Source: Leptospirillum ferrooxidans C2-3 (GTDB lineage Bacteria > Nitrospirota > Leptospirillia > Leptospirillales > Leptospirillaceae). Taken from it: a stretch of 64,000 bases of DNA. Below, piece by piece: positions 43,107 through 52,535 of the stretch. The position numbers were made by a program, and so were the translations under genes. Below the pieces are notes generated by a model that did no database searches, was not told the origin of the DNA, and saw nothing but the letters and a program-made list of their open reading frames with translations. The stretch is taken from NCBI RefSeq assembly GCF_000284315.1, contig NC_017094.1, positions 1,333,486-1,397,485 of the forward strand, in the 5' to 3' direction. Position 1 is the first letter of the stretch. Each line of letters opens with the position of its first letter.

Positions 43107-45902
43107 TCAAGAAGTCCCTTTCTCCTGGACAGACGCACCACTCGCCAGTGCCCGATGAACTTCCCCCAAGAAACGATCGGACTGGAATCCGGCTTTTTCC
43201 AGAATCTGGAGAATGGATCCGTTCAGTCTGTGACGATCCTCGGTGGTGATCACTTTTGCCGTCAGAACAATCACCGGAATGGCGTTTGTAGAGCGATCGG
43301 ACTGAAGGGCTTCAACCACATCGAATCCGCTGAAATCCGGCATCATCAAATCCAGAAGGATCAGCTCCGGATGAAAATTCCGGGCCATCAAGACCGCATC
43401 CTGACCGCCATAGGCGCTCAGGACCTCATATCCTCCATTGGTCAGCTGTCTGCGCAGGATTTCGACCGCATGGGCATCGTCGTCGACAACCAATACCAGA
43501 TGTCGCTCTTTTTGGGTGGAAGACAGTCCCAGTTTGTTGAGAATTTTTTTCAGCTCGTTCGTATCCACAGGTTTCTGGAGAACCTGAACACTGCCAAGGG
43601 AAAAGCCGGAACCTTCCCTGGAATCCATGGTTGTGATCACCACGGGGATACCCGATAGGAGCTCGTCGTTTCTCTGAGCCAACAGAAAATCCCAGCCGTC
43701 CATATCGGGAAGTTTCATTTCCAGAATAATCAGGTCCGGTCTCTCCTGCCTGGCCATCGCCAGCCCTTCCATGGCCGTTTTGGAACGCCGAACCCGAAAG
43801 CCATCTTCTGATAGGGATCGCTCCAGAAGAAGCGAAGATTCATCGTCACTTTCGATCAGCAGGGTCATCCGGTCCGAATTTTTCCTTTGAAACGCGGGAG
43901 AGGTCAAGATCTCCTGCTCTTCGTGATCGCTTCTCCACGGGAGCCAGACATGGAAGGTCGAACCTTCCCCCAGGACGCTTTCCACCGAAACCCTTCCGCC
44001 GTGGAGTTCTGCCATACGCTTGAGCAGGGAAAGCCCAAGTCCCGTCCCTTCATAATGTCGATCCAGACCGCTGTCCGCCTGCACGAATGGCTGGAACAGA
44101 CGGTCCAGATCCTTTTTTGAGATACCGATTCCCGTATCTTTCACGCTGATTTCAAGCCAGGTGGGAAAATCTGAAAATTCTGGCTCTTTCAAATCGCTGT
44201 GGCGTCGTGCCTGAAGAATGACACGGCCCCCCTTGACATTGAACTTGACGGCATTGGACAAAAGATTATAGAGGATCTGCTTGGTTTTTCTTTGGTCCAG
44301 AACGACGGGAGGAGAGTCCGGATCGACTTCTATGCTAAGGGATATCTGGTGGGCAGCCGCTTTTTCCCGCACAACTCCCAATGCATTTTGAAGAAGGTTC
44401 TGAAGATCGGTCGCCTCAAGCTCGAGCTTCATCATGCCCGCCTCAACCTTCGAGAGATCCAGGATATCGTTGATGAGGGAGAGAAGATGCTCTCCGCTTT
44501 CAAAGATGTCTTTTGCGGCGTCCGTCTGTTCCGGAGAGAGTTTACCCAGGATCCCGTCCTTCAATAACTCGGAAAAACCGATGACAGCGTTAAGAGGAGT
44601 GCGGAGTTCATGAGACATGTTCGCCAGAAAATCCGACTTGGCCTGATCCGCCATTCGCAATAACTGATTTTTCTGGAGCAACTCCCCGCTATGGGAGCGC
44701 AGTTCCGAGGCCATGATCTGCTGATTTTCTTTTTGTAGAAAGCTGTTGAGGGCTGCTCCGAGCTGCAGGGAAAGCTTTTCAAGAAAAGAAGCCTCCCGGT
44801 CGCCAATAGCCCGAATGGAACCCAACACAATCACCCCGAACCGTTGGTCCTGAAACCGGATCGGAAGCATTGCGATCTCCACAGGTGAAAATTGACAGAT
44901 GCCTGTCCTGATCAAGAATCCGGGAGTGGCACCGGGCTGTCTCAACCGTTGGAGAGAGTCCGCCATGGCGGCCTCTCCCAATATCCCTTCTCCCCGATGG
45001 AAACTTCTTTCCAACTGATCATCGGTACCCTTGTGCGCTTCCAGAAGAAACACTCCCTGCCACTCGTCATAACGATAAAAGGCCGAAACCGGAAAGGGAT
45101 GATCCTCTGCCAATATATTCAGTACTGTTTGGAGTGTCTCGGAGAGTCCTGAAACGGAACCGCTGAAGAGAGAAAGGATTTTCCCCTGGCTTTTTTCGAT
45201 CAGAAGCGATTCTTCCAATGCGTTTTCCGCTTCGAGACGGTCACGCATTTCTGCCCGGATCCGCCAAAGCAACCCTCCAAGCAAAGCCATCAGAAAGATT
45301 GCCGCAGTTGCTATTACCCACAGGGTTTCTTGCCCTGCCACCCTGGAGGCTTCCGTTCGCTCCCGCAACAGATTTTTTTCCGTTGCATGCATCTCATTGA
45401 CCAGATCGTGAATCGCTGTCATTTCCCCGATGCCTGCTCCGGCCCGAAGAAGCGCCTGAGCTGATCCCAATCCATGTTTTTGATAGGTGGAGAGAACGGT
45501 CTCCAGAATTTGGATCCGCATCTGCACATGTTGCCGGATTTCAAGGGCCCTGCGTTCTTCGAGGGGGTTGTCCGAGACTTTTTTGGGGAATTCGTCTACA
45601 ACGGTTTCAAGACGTCGGATGGCATTCTGGCGTTCCCGGAGATAGAAAGGGCTTGATGTGAGAAGGTATGCGCGCTGGGCGGATTCGGCCTCGTTGATCA
45701 ACGCCCAGCTGTTGTCAAGTGCTCGGAGGACCTTTTGAGTATGGTCCACCCATTCGGCGGACTGAAGATAATCCCCGGCTGACCTAAAAGCCATGAGAGC
45801 AGAAACCGCAAGAGCGGATACCGCGATGCCAAAACCCAGGAAAATCTTCTTTTCGGTCGAAACCCTCACACCCATCGGGGCTCTTTCATCGTGCGTCCTC
45901 AT
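43107..45902 (-). CDS. hybrid sensor histidine kinase, CHASE3-GAF-HisKA-HATPase-REC-REC (931 aa)
   Basis: Order of domains: TM1 (20-40), a periplasmic CHASE3 domain (45-190; ESAQRAYLLTSSPFYLRERQ), TM2 (196-215), GAF (245-390), HisKA with His431 (ANMSHELRTPLNAVIGF), HATPase (540-660; QILYNLLSNAVKFNVKGG, DTGIGISKKDLDRLF, GTGLGLSLLKRM), then two receivers. REC1 (680-790) has Glu728 where the phospho-acceptor Asp should be (LIILEMKLPDMDG); REC2 (802-920) has a normal Asp851 (LILLDLMMPDFSG). It is the first gene of the run with the two response regulators. REC1 may act as a fixed 'on' or as a pure interaction domain. Confidence 0.92.
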   Translation of the reverse strand: MRTHDERAPMGVRVSTEKKIFLGFGIAVSALAVSALMAFRSAGDYLQSAEWVDHTQKVLRALDNSWALINEAESAQRAYLLTSSPFYLRERQNAIRRLETVVDEFPKKVSDNPLEERRALEIRQHVQMRIQILETVLSTYQKHGLGSAQALLRAGAGIGEMTAIHDLVNEMHATEKNLLRERTEASRVAGQETLWVIATAAIFLMALLGGLLWRIRAEMRDRLEAENALEESLLIEKSQGKILSLFSGSVSGLSETLQTVLNILAEDHPFPVSAFYRYDEWQGVFLLEAHKGTDDQLERSFHRGEGILGEAAMADSLQRLRQPGATPGFLIRTGICQFSPVEIAMLPIRFQDQRFGVIVLGSIRAIGDREASFLEKLSLQLGAALNSFLQKENQQIMASELRSHSGELLQKNQLLRMADQAKSDFLANMSHELRTPLNAVIGFSELLKDGILGKLSPEQTDAAKDIFESGEHLLSLINDILDLSKVEAGMMKLELEATDLQNLLQNALGVVREKAAAHQISLSIEVDPDSPPVVLDQRKTKQILYNLLSNAVKFNVKGGRVILQARRHSDLKEPEFSDFPTWLEISVKDTGIGISKKDLDRLFQPFVQADSGLDRHYEGTGLGLSLLKRMAELHGGRVSVESVLGEGSTFHVWLPWRSDHEEQEILTSPAFQRKNSDRMTLLIESDDESSLLLERSLSEDGFRVRRSKTAMEGLAMARQERPDLIILEMKLPDMDGWDFLLAQRNDELLSGIPVVITTMDSREGSGFSLGSVQVLQKPVDTNELKKILNKLGLSSTQKERHLVLVVDDDAHAVEILRRQLTNGGYEVLSAYGGQDAVLMARNFHPELILLDLMMPDFSGFDVVEALQSDRSTNAIPVIVLTAKVITTEDRHRLNGSILQILEKAGFQSDRFLGEVHRALASGASVQEKGTS

Positions 45903-46581
45903 GAAATGATTTCATGGACAAACATGAAGATCCAGAATAGCCGTGGCGTCCCCCGTTCCCTTGGCGATCAGATCGAAATGAGCTGCCTAAACAAAAAAGC
46001 GAAATACGAACTCCAAGATCCGGCTCATCAATCAGAGGAATCAGATGGGTTGCCCGACCTTGCTGTAAAGACAAAGCCGGAACATACGAACCAGAAGACC
46101 CTGTACCCTTTCAGCAATATGAAGATAGGCGAAACGGCCGTCATGAGGGCCACACATCACCGGGAAATGCTCCCGATGATAGCACCCTTTTCTTGCACCA
46201 ATGACAGCATATGATAAAAAGCTTTTATAAACTATCAACTTACAGTTTAGGAGGGATTGGTTAAAGATACTTTAACACTTTTCGCAGACAGGTCAATGCT
46301 GAATCTGAAAAGAAAAGACAACTCTTCGTATTAGTCTGGAAAAACCAATGTATGGCTTAGATCTGGCCAATTGGGGTATATTAGGCGAAAAGGCTCTCTT
46401 CCCATGATTGAGTACCCATTCTCTGACACCCGACCGATCGCTGGGAAAAGAGCATTGGAAGAGAGAGCCATGAACCATTCGGATCACCGGTCATTACAGA
46501 CCTTGGCCACTTGTCCGATCCTGCCTGTTTTCGAAGACCGAAAGACATAACGTTATCGACCCTCTTTACAAGGATAGAACC
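45903..46581. other. intergenic region
   Basis: No gene is supported. A 7-bp dyad GTTAAAG-ATA-CTTTAAC lies at 46260-46276 and may be an operator for either divergent neighbour (kinase run on minus, methyltransferase run on plus). Confidence 0.4.
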
Positions 46582-47166
46582 ATGGCTCATGTTTTTAACC
46601 CGTCCCTTCTTCACCGTCTCGATGACCCCAAGCGTCAGGAATATCAAAATCCCCAGAGCCTGATCGAAAAGATGCATCCTGTTGCCAACACCTCCCTTCT
46701 GGATTTCGGGGCGGGAGCGGGATATTTCACCTTCCCCATCGCCAGGGCTTTTCCGGAGAACAATCCGGTTCATGTCGTCGATATCCAGAAGGAAATGCTG
46801 GACCATCTGATTAAAAGATCCAAGGAGCAAGAACTTTCAGCCCGGATGGAACCCCACCTTCTTGAAGCCTTCCCGCTCTCCATTTCCGACGGTTCCGTGG
46901 GTCTCGCGTGGATGGTGAATGTGTTCCATGAAATCGACGATCGGAAAACCTCCCTTTCAGAGATTTTCCGCGTCCTTGCCCCCGGCGGTTCTCTCTTCAT
47001 CGTCGACTGGAAACCCGAAGAAACACCTATGGGCCCCCCCCTGTCGGAGCGGGTTCCAGAGGTGGGAATCATCACTTCCCTTCTGGAGGCAGGATTTTCC
47101 CTGATCCGTTCCTGGGAAATCTATTCGATGCATCTGGTGATCGAAGCGCAAAAGAGTCAGGATTGA
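46582..47166 (+). CDS. class I SAM-dependent methyltransferase (194 aa)
   Basis: Seven-strand Rossmann methyltransferase. Motif I is SLLDFGAGAGYFTFPIARAF, the acidic loop after strand 2 is VHVVDIQKEMLDHL, and WMVNVFHEIDDRKTSLSEIF with LAPGGSLFIVDWKPEE follow. It resembles the UbiE-like small-molecule branch. Substrate unknown. A GATAGAACC with AAGGA lies upstream of the ATG. Its stop overlaps the next start (TTGA at 47163-47166), so it is coupled to the DUF5069 gene. Confidence 0.85.
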   Translation: MAHVFNPSLLHRLDDPKRQEYQNPQSLIEKMHPVANTSLLDFGAGAGYFTFPIARAFPENNPVHVVDIQKEMLDHLIKRSKEQELSARMEPHLLEAFPLSISDGSVGLAWMVNVFHEIDDRKTSLSEIFRVLAPGGSLFIVDWKPEETPMGPPLSERVPEVGIITSLLEAGFSLIRSWEIYSMHLVIEAQKSQD

Positions 47167-47534
47167 GCACTCTTCCGAGAAATGGGCGAGAGCTTGTGGG
47201 TGGTCTGCCCTGGCTTGGCCGGATGATCGACAAAGCCAGGATGATCAATGCCGGCAGCATCGGGGATTACGAGTTTCCCTGCGGAATGGACATGGAGCTT
47301 TTAAACCATCTGAAGATATCTCCAGAAGAGTTTATCGATCTTGTCAAAAACGGGGATAAGGGTGAAATGGCCTCCCGTGAAGAGTTTGATGCCGCTATTC
47401 TGGAACGACTTTCCTTGCGGACGTCTTCCCACGATGAATCGGCCATTGGAAGACGGGACAGTTTTTTTGCTTCCGTCTTTCTTGTCAGAAACAGCCGGCT
47501 TTTAAATCAGCTTGAATCAGAGGAATCTCGATAA
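47163..47534 (+). CDS. DUF5069-family protein (123 aa)
   Basis: It starts with TTG at 47163 in a TTGA overlap with the methyltransferase stop. The signature is GLPWLGRMIDKARMINAGSI then GDYEFPCGMDMELLNHL, which matches the DUF5069 pattern (W-L-x-R-M-I-D-K-A-R-A). No enzymatic residues are known. Its C-terminal end overlaps the long open frame of miaB but not the likely miaB start at 47623. Confidence 0.75.
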   Translation: MSTLPRNGRELVGGLPWLGRMIDKARMINAGSIGDYEFPCGMDMELLNHLKISPEEFIDLVKNGDKGEMASREEFDAAILERLSLRTSSHDESAIGRRDSFFASVFLVRNSRLLNQLESEESR

Positions 47535-47622
47535 GAACCTACAGATTCACATAGATATTTCACCCGGGTGGCCCCTGATTTCTCCGGAGCGACCCTATAG
47601 ACATATTAAGGACAGAATCCAG

Positions 47623-49014
47623 ATGATCGGCAAGGACAACCCCACCCCAAAAGAGGGAAAAACATTTTTTATACGGACATTCGGCTGCCAGATGAATGTC
47701 CATGATTCCGAGCGCATGTCGGGTCTCATGGCCGAGGCAGGCTACACCCCCGTTTCGGAAGCTTCCGATGCGTCGGTCATTCTGGTCAACACCTGTACGG
47801 TCAGGGACAAGGCTGACCAAAAGGCGCTCTCCGATATCGGAAGGCTCAGATCAGTGGCCGAAGATGGACATTCCCGCCATCTTGTCATCACCGGCTGCAT
47901 GGCCGAACGCGAGGGCAAGGAGCTTTTCAGGATGGTTCCCGATGCCGATCTGGTCATGGGTCCCTCCCAGATCAGGAACCTCATTCCCCTTCTTGAAAAA
48001 GTGGAACAAGGATCTCACAAGGTGATGGGACGGGATCTCCCTCCTGCTCCACTCATAACTCCTCCGGCAGCAAGACCCCCAGGCATCATGGCCTATGTGA
48101 CCATCCAGGAAGGATGTGACAAATCCTGCGCCTATTGCGTCGTACCAGCGACTAGAGGTCCCGAGATCAGCCGGACGATCTCGGATATCAAAAAAGAAGT
48201 TGAGCAACTCGTCCGGGAAGGGTATCGGGAAATCACCCTTCTCGGACAAAATGTCAACGCCTTCGGGATCAAGGAGGGGACCTCCCTGGCCAATCTGATG
48301 AGGGCTCTTGACGAGGTCGAGGGTCTTTCACGCATCCGGTTCACAACGAGCCACCCAAGGGACATGTCCATTGATTTGATCCGGGCCATGAAGGATGTCA
48401 AAAAAGTCATGCCCCATTTTCATCTTCCCATGCAATCGGGCTCGGACGCGGTTCTGGCCCGGATGAACCGAGGCTATACCCGAAAGGAATTCGCCCGCTG
48501 GATTGAACATCTCCGTGATGAAATCCCGGGAATTGCGATCACCACCGACCTGATTGTCGGATATGTGGGTGAAACACAGGAAGAGTTTGAAGAAACGCTG
48601 TCGGCTGTCGAGGAGTTCTCCTTCGATGGCGCTTTTTCCTTCATCTATTCCCCCAGACCGTCCACTCCGGCTGAAAAGCTCGAAGGAATGCCGGCGAGAG
48701 ACGTCTCCGTCGCAAGACTCAACCTTCTCCAGAAAAGGATCGAAGAGCTCGTTCACAAGAAAAACAGTGGACATATCGGCGAGATCATCGATATTTTGGT
48801 CGATCGGGCCGATCCGGAAACGGGAGCGGTTTTTGGAAGGGCTCCCTGGTTCCAGAATGTCCGTGCCCAACCGTCCTTTCCCTGGGACGGCCCATCCATC
48901 CGGGAACTTCTTCCCTCCCAGGGCTCGATTGCCAGGGTCCGGATCACGGAAACCACCCGATCGGGCTTCAAGGGGGAATGGGTAACAGAGCTTGCGGTTG
49001 GTATCGGGCTTTAA
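47623..49014 (+). CDS. miaB: tRNA-2-methylthio-N6-dimethylallyladenosine synthase (463 aa)
   Basis: Radical-SAM methylthiotransferase that modifies A37 of tRNAs reading UNN codons. UPF0004 domain: Cys22 (RTFGCQMNVHDSE), Cys58 (NTCTVRDKADQK) and Cys92 (TGCMAEREG) hold the auxiliary [4Fe-4S] cluster. Radical-SAM triad Cys165, Cys169, Cys172 (EGCDKSCAYCVVP). A TRAM domain ends the protein. I take the ATG at 47623 (AAGGA ten bases upstream); the frame is open to 47512. Its TAA overlaps the lptF ATG by one base, so it is the first gene of a coupled run miaB-lptF-lptG. Confidence 0.93.
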   Translation: MIGKDNPTPKEGKTFFIRTFGCQMNVHDSERMSGLMAEAGYTPVSEASDASVILVNTCTVRDKADQKALSDIGRLRSVAEDGHSRHLVITGCMAEREGKELFRMVPDADLVMGPSQIRNLIPLLEKVEQGSHKVMGRDLPPAPLITPPAARPPGIMAYVTIQEGCDKSCAYCVVPATRGPEISRTISDIKKEVEQLVREGYREITLLGQNVNAFGIKEGTSLANLMRALDEVEGLSRIRFTTSHPRDMSIDLIRAMKDVKKVMPHFHLPMQSGSDAVLARMNRGYTRKEFARWIEHLRDEIPGIAITTDLIVGYVGETQEEFEETLSAVEEFSFDGAFSFIYSPRPSTPAEKLEGMPARDVSVARLNLLQKRIEELVHKKNSGHIGEIIDILVDRADPETGAVFGRAPWFQNVRAQPSFPWDGPSIRELLPSQGSIARVRITETTRSGFKGEWVTELAVGIGL

Positions 49015-50147
49015 TGAGCATTCTTTCCCGTTATATTTTCAGGGAGCTGATCCCTCCCTTCATTATCGGGCTTTTCATTCTGGTGATCCTGATCCTGACC
49101 CAGCAGACCCTTCTGATCATGAACCTTCTCGTCAACAAGGGACTTTCCCCCGGAACGGTGGCAAGGCTAATCCTTGCCATCTTTCCCCAGTTTCTGACCA
49201 TGATCATCCCGGTCTCCGTCCTTGCCGCCTCGACGGCTGTTTTTCACCGGCTGGCATCGGATGGAGAGATCATCGCCATCAAGGCTTCCGGGATCGGAAT
49301 CTCCCGGCTGATTCCTCCGCTGGCCCTATTTGCCCTCATCGGATTCGCTCTGAGTCTGGGAATGTCGTTAAAAGCCATGGAAACCCAGGGGATGTCGCTA
49401 CAGGATATGCTTCTGACGGTTCTGCAGAAAAAACTTTCTCTCGGGATCAAACCCCAGTCTTTTAACAACTTCATGAACAAATTTGTGATCTATGTCGACC
49501 GGATGCCGACTTTTTCGCGGATGAACGGGATTTTCATCTATGAAAAACCTGTCGGGAAAAACGATGCCGGATCGGTCATCATCGCAAAGGAAGGCCATCT
49601 TGAAAATGAGATCAATCCCCCAGGGCTCAGGCTCAAGCTGACATCGGGCACCCTTTACCGGGAAGGGACCTACCAGCAATTTGTCCGCTTCGATTCTTAT
49701 GACCTGACTATTCTGGGATCCATCCCCAAGGGAGAGTCCCGGCACATCCTGAGCATCTCCGAGCTTCAGAAAAAAATCCGCGAAAGCAAAACACCCAAAT
49801 CGGATGATCTTCGCCAGCTTGAAGACCGTTACAAAAACTACACCTATCCGTTTTCCTGCATCATTTTTGCCTTTATGGGGATCCCCTTCGGAATCTATGC
49901 CAAACGATCCGGAAAGCTTTCAGGGTTTGTCTTTGCAACCACCTCCGTCATCGTGTTCTATATGCTCAATACGATCGATGACCTGCTGGTTGCGAGAAAA
50001 CTTCTTCCTCCCCTTCTGGCATCCCTCATTCCCGATCTTGTATTGGGATCGGTCATGGTGTTTCTACTAATTCTGGTTTTCAGGGAGATCGAGATCCCCC
50101 AGATGACCCTCCCCAAGTTCCGCTTCCGGAAAAAGGCTTCGGCGTGA
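49014..50147 (+). CDS. lptF: LPS export permease LptF (377 aa)
   Basis: YjgP/YjgQ family. It has six transmembrane helices with a large periplasmic beta-jellyroll domain between helices 3 and 4. The N-terminus MSILSRYIFRELIPPFIIGL is typical, followed by LLIMNLLVNKGLSPGTVARL and ASDGEIIAIKASGIGISRLI. The periplasmic part runs from about 130 to 265; YTYPFSCIIFAFMGIPFGIY starts the second membrane bundle. The ATG at 49014 overlaps the miaB stop. With LptG and cytoplasmic LptB it extracts LPS from the inner membrane; presence of both argues for a true outer membrane. Confidence 0.93.
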   Translation: MSILSRYIFRELIPPFIIGLFILVILILTQQTLLIMNLLVNKGLSPGTVARLILAIFPQFLTMIIPVSVLAASTAVFHRLASDGEIIAIKASGIGISRLIPPLALFALIGFALSLGMSLKAMETQGMSLQDMLLTVLQKKLSLGIKPQSFNNFMNKFVIYVDRMPTFSRMNGIFIYEKPVGKNDAGSVIIAKEGHLENEINPPGLRLKLTSGTLYREGTYQQFVRFDSYDLTILGSIPKGESRHILSISELQKKIRESKTPKSDDLRQLEDRYKNYTYPFSCIIFAFMGIPFGIYAKRSGKLSGFVFATTSVIVFYMLNTIDDLLVARKLLPPLLASLIPDLVLGSVMVFLLILVFREIEIPQMTLPKFRFRKKASA

Positions 50148-51232
50148 CGATCCTTTCAAAGTACATCGCATCCGAGCTTTTCAAGATCTTCCTGATCAGC
50201 GCGGTGTCTCTTGAAGCGATCTACGGCGTGATCGACTCGGTGGAAAAACTGAAAGACTTCTTCAGCCATCACGCGCCCCTCGCGACAATCGGGCTCTATT
50301 TTGCCTATCGATTCGTAGAGGTTGGATTCAGGGTTCTTCCCATGGCGGGGCTTCTCTCCACGATCCTGACATTGGGAATCCTCTCCAAAAACCATGAACT
50401 CACCGCCATCAGGGCCTCCGGGATCAGTCTGATCCGGGCCACCAAGCCCTTTCTCCTTCTGGGTATCATCATTACATTTCTTGAAATCGGACTGAACTAC
50501 ACCTTTATCCCATCAGCCTACACCCACACGGACTATATCAAGGACGTCCTGATCGACCAGGGGGGAAAAAGAGTTTCACAGAGCATCCTGAAAGATCTCT
50601 GGATCCGCTCGGGAGACCGTTATCTTTTTCACACGCTCTCTGTCGAATCGGGAGGTACGAATCTTTTCGGGGTGACCCAATATGAGATCAGCCAGGATTT
50701 TCATCTGCTGGAAACCATCTCGGCTCCGAAGGTCTTCTGGACCCAAAATCACTGGGAGTTTGTGAATGGGGTCATCACAACAATGAATCCTGACGGATCC
50801 CTGAAAAGGATCCCATTCCTTAAAAAACAAGCTCCTCTTGACCGACGCCCGGAAGACTTTTCCTATCAAAGCGTCCGGATCTCCAGGATGACCTATCCCG
50901 AGCTTGTGGAAACGATCCATGTCCTCAAAGACAGCAAGCTTCCGACCATACGATTCGAAACGGTCAAAGATGGCCTTGTGGCCTTTCCCGTCGCGTCGTT
51001 TCTGATGGTTCTCCTGGCGATTCCCTTTGGCATACGGGAAGGACGCCAGGTCGGGATCGCCAAGGGGTTTGGACTGAGCCTCATGTTTTCCCTGTCCTAC
51101 TGGGTTATATACTCGTTGGGAATTTCCCTGGGCAGGGGGGGAGTGATTTCTCCCTGGCTGGGGGCATGGTTTGCCAATATCATTGTCTTTTCCGTCGCCT
51201 TTGTCCTGTACCTGATGATCAACAGGACATGA
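50144..51232 (+). CDS. lptG: LPS export permease LptG (362 aa)
   Basis: Partner of LptF, with the same topology: TM1-3 in residues 8-115, periplasmic jellyroll about 130-260, TM4-6 from 270. Start: GTG at 50144, overlapping the lptF stop (GTGA). Typical blocks: ILTLGILSKNHELTAIRASG and VASFLMVLLAIPFGIREGRQ. LptA, LptB and LptC are not in the window. Confidence 0.93.
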   Translation: MTILSKYIASELFKIFLISAVSLEAIYGVIDSVEKLKDFFSHHAPLATIGLYFAYRFVEVGFRVLPMAGLLSTILTLGILSKNHELTAIRASGISLIRATKPFLLLGIIITFLEIGLNYTFIPSAYTHTDYIKDVLIDQGGKRVSQSILKDLWIRSGDRYLFHTLSVESGGTNLFGVTQYEISQDFHLLETISAPKVFWTQNHWEFVNGVITTMNPDGSLKRIPFLKKQAPLDRRPEDFSYQSVRISRMTYPELVETIHVLKDSKLPTIRFETVKDGLVAFPVASFLMVLLAIPFGIREGRQVGIAKGFGLSLMFSLSYWVIYSLGISLGRGGVISPWLGAWFANIIVFSVAFVLYLMINRT

Positions 51233-51303
51233 ATCACGAATAGCCACCAATCATCGACTTCTGGCCATCCCGTTCATCGCGGGGAAAATGCAGGGAGAAC
51301 CAT

Positions 51304-52398
51304 ATGACTTATGCCCATGACCACCATACTTCAAACCGGCAGCCATCGTTTCAGGGAAACAGGATCGGAGTGCTCCTGTTCAATCTGGGTGGTCCGGAAA
51401 CCCTCGACGATGTCTATCCGTTTTTATTGAATCTTTTCTCCGACCCGGAGATCTTCCGGGTTCCAAGACTCCTGCAGCCATTGATTGCCCGGATTGTAGC
51501 CCGGAGAAGGGCTCCGACCAGCCGATCCTACTATGCCCAGATCGGCGGTGGGTCTCCTCTTCGAAAAATCACCTCCGATCAGGCCAGCTCGCTTGAAAGG
51601 ATCCTCAATGCCGGAGAGTCCGGAAAAGAATACAAGGTGGTTGTCGCCATGAGATACGCTCCACCCAGAATCGAGGAAGCTCTTGTGGCGCTTGATGGCT
51701 TCAAACCCGACCACCTTGTCTTTCTTCCCCTCTATCCCCAACGCTCGAAAACCACCACAAGGTCCTCTTTCATGGAAGCCCTCGAGGCGATCTCAAAGGG
51801 TTTCCCAAAACTCGCGGATCTCCCGAGAACAGTCATTCCGGCTTATCCCGTTGAAAGCAACTACATTGCGGCTCTTTCGGGAACCATTGCGGAAAAGATC
51901 CGGGACGTTCCCGAGGATGAGCCGGCCACAATCCTCTTTTCGGCCCACGGCATTCCGGAGTTCATGGTGACCAAAGAGGGTGATCCCTATCAAAAAGATA
52001 CGGAGAGCACCTGCCAGGCGGCAGAGGCTTATCTTCGGCGGGAATTCCCCCACAGGAAGCTGGTGTTCTCCCTGGCGTACCAAAGTAGGGTCGGACCTCT
52101 CAAATGGCTGGGTCCGGAAACGAAGGCAACAATTGTTTCCCTTGCTGAGAAAGGTACCAAGAACCTGATTCTGGTTCCTGTAAGCTTCGTCTCCGACCAT
52201 CAGGAAACACTCTATGAAATGGATATTCTCTACAGGGATCTCGCTTCGACTCTTCCCTTGAAGCGTTTTTTACGCGCTCCAGCCCTCAACACCAGACAGG
52301 ACTTTATCTCCGGACTTCAGACTCTGGTTACATCGGCACTCTCCGGGGAAAAGACTTCCTGTCAGGATTGTTCGTGCCGTTGTGGAGGCTGTCCCTAA
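51304..52398 (+). CDS. hemH: ferrochelatase with C-terminal Cys cluster (364 aa)
   Basis: Inserts Fe(II) into protoporphyrin IX, the last step of heme b synthesis. Landmarks: GVLLFNLGGPETLDDVYPFL, SYYAQIGGGSPLRKIT, the catalytic His215 in LFSAHGIPEFM, LAYQSRVGPLKWLGPET, and SFVSDHQETLYEMDILY with the acidic metal path. The last 12 residues hold five Cys (353, 356, 358, 360, 363), a possible [2Fe-2S] ligand set as found in some bacterial ferrochelatases. Start: ATG at 51304 with AGGGAG upstream. It follows lptG by 71 bp on the same strand. Confidence 0.92.
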   Translation: MTYAHDHHTSNRQPSFQGNRIGVLLFNLGGPETLDDVYPFLLNLFSDPEIFRVPRLLQPLIARIVARRRAPTSRSYYAQIGGGSPLRKITSDQASSLERILNAGESGKEYKVVVAMRYAPPRIEEALVALDGFKPDHLVFLPLYPQRSKTTTRSSFMEALEAISKGFPKLADLPRTVIPAYPVESNYIAALSGTIAEKIRDVPEDEPATILFSAHGIPEFMVTKEGDPYQKDTESTCQAAEAYLRREFPHRKLVFSLAYQSRVGPLKWLGPETKATIVSLAEKGTKNLILVPVSFVSDHQETLYEMDILYRDLASTLPLKRFLRAPALNTRQDFISGLQTLVTSALSGEKTSCQDCSCRCGGCP

Positions 52399-52535
52399 AG
52401 AGGGATTGCTACCGCAATCAATGGACAAGCTCAACAATGGGCTGAAAGGTATGTTTTTATAAAAGCCAAAAATCCCGGATGGATATGATTGAAGATAATC
52501 AGATCAATAATTGATATCTTACCCTGACTTATTCA

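Noticed and set aside
42606-43658. 350-codon plus-strand frame over the response regulator and kinase genes
   Set aside because: It is antisense to two well-defined REC proteins and has no coding signature.
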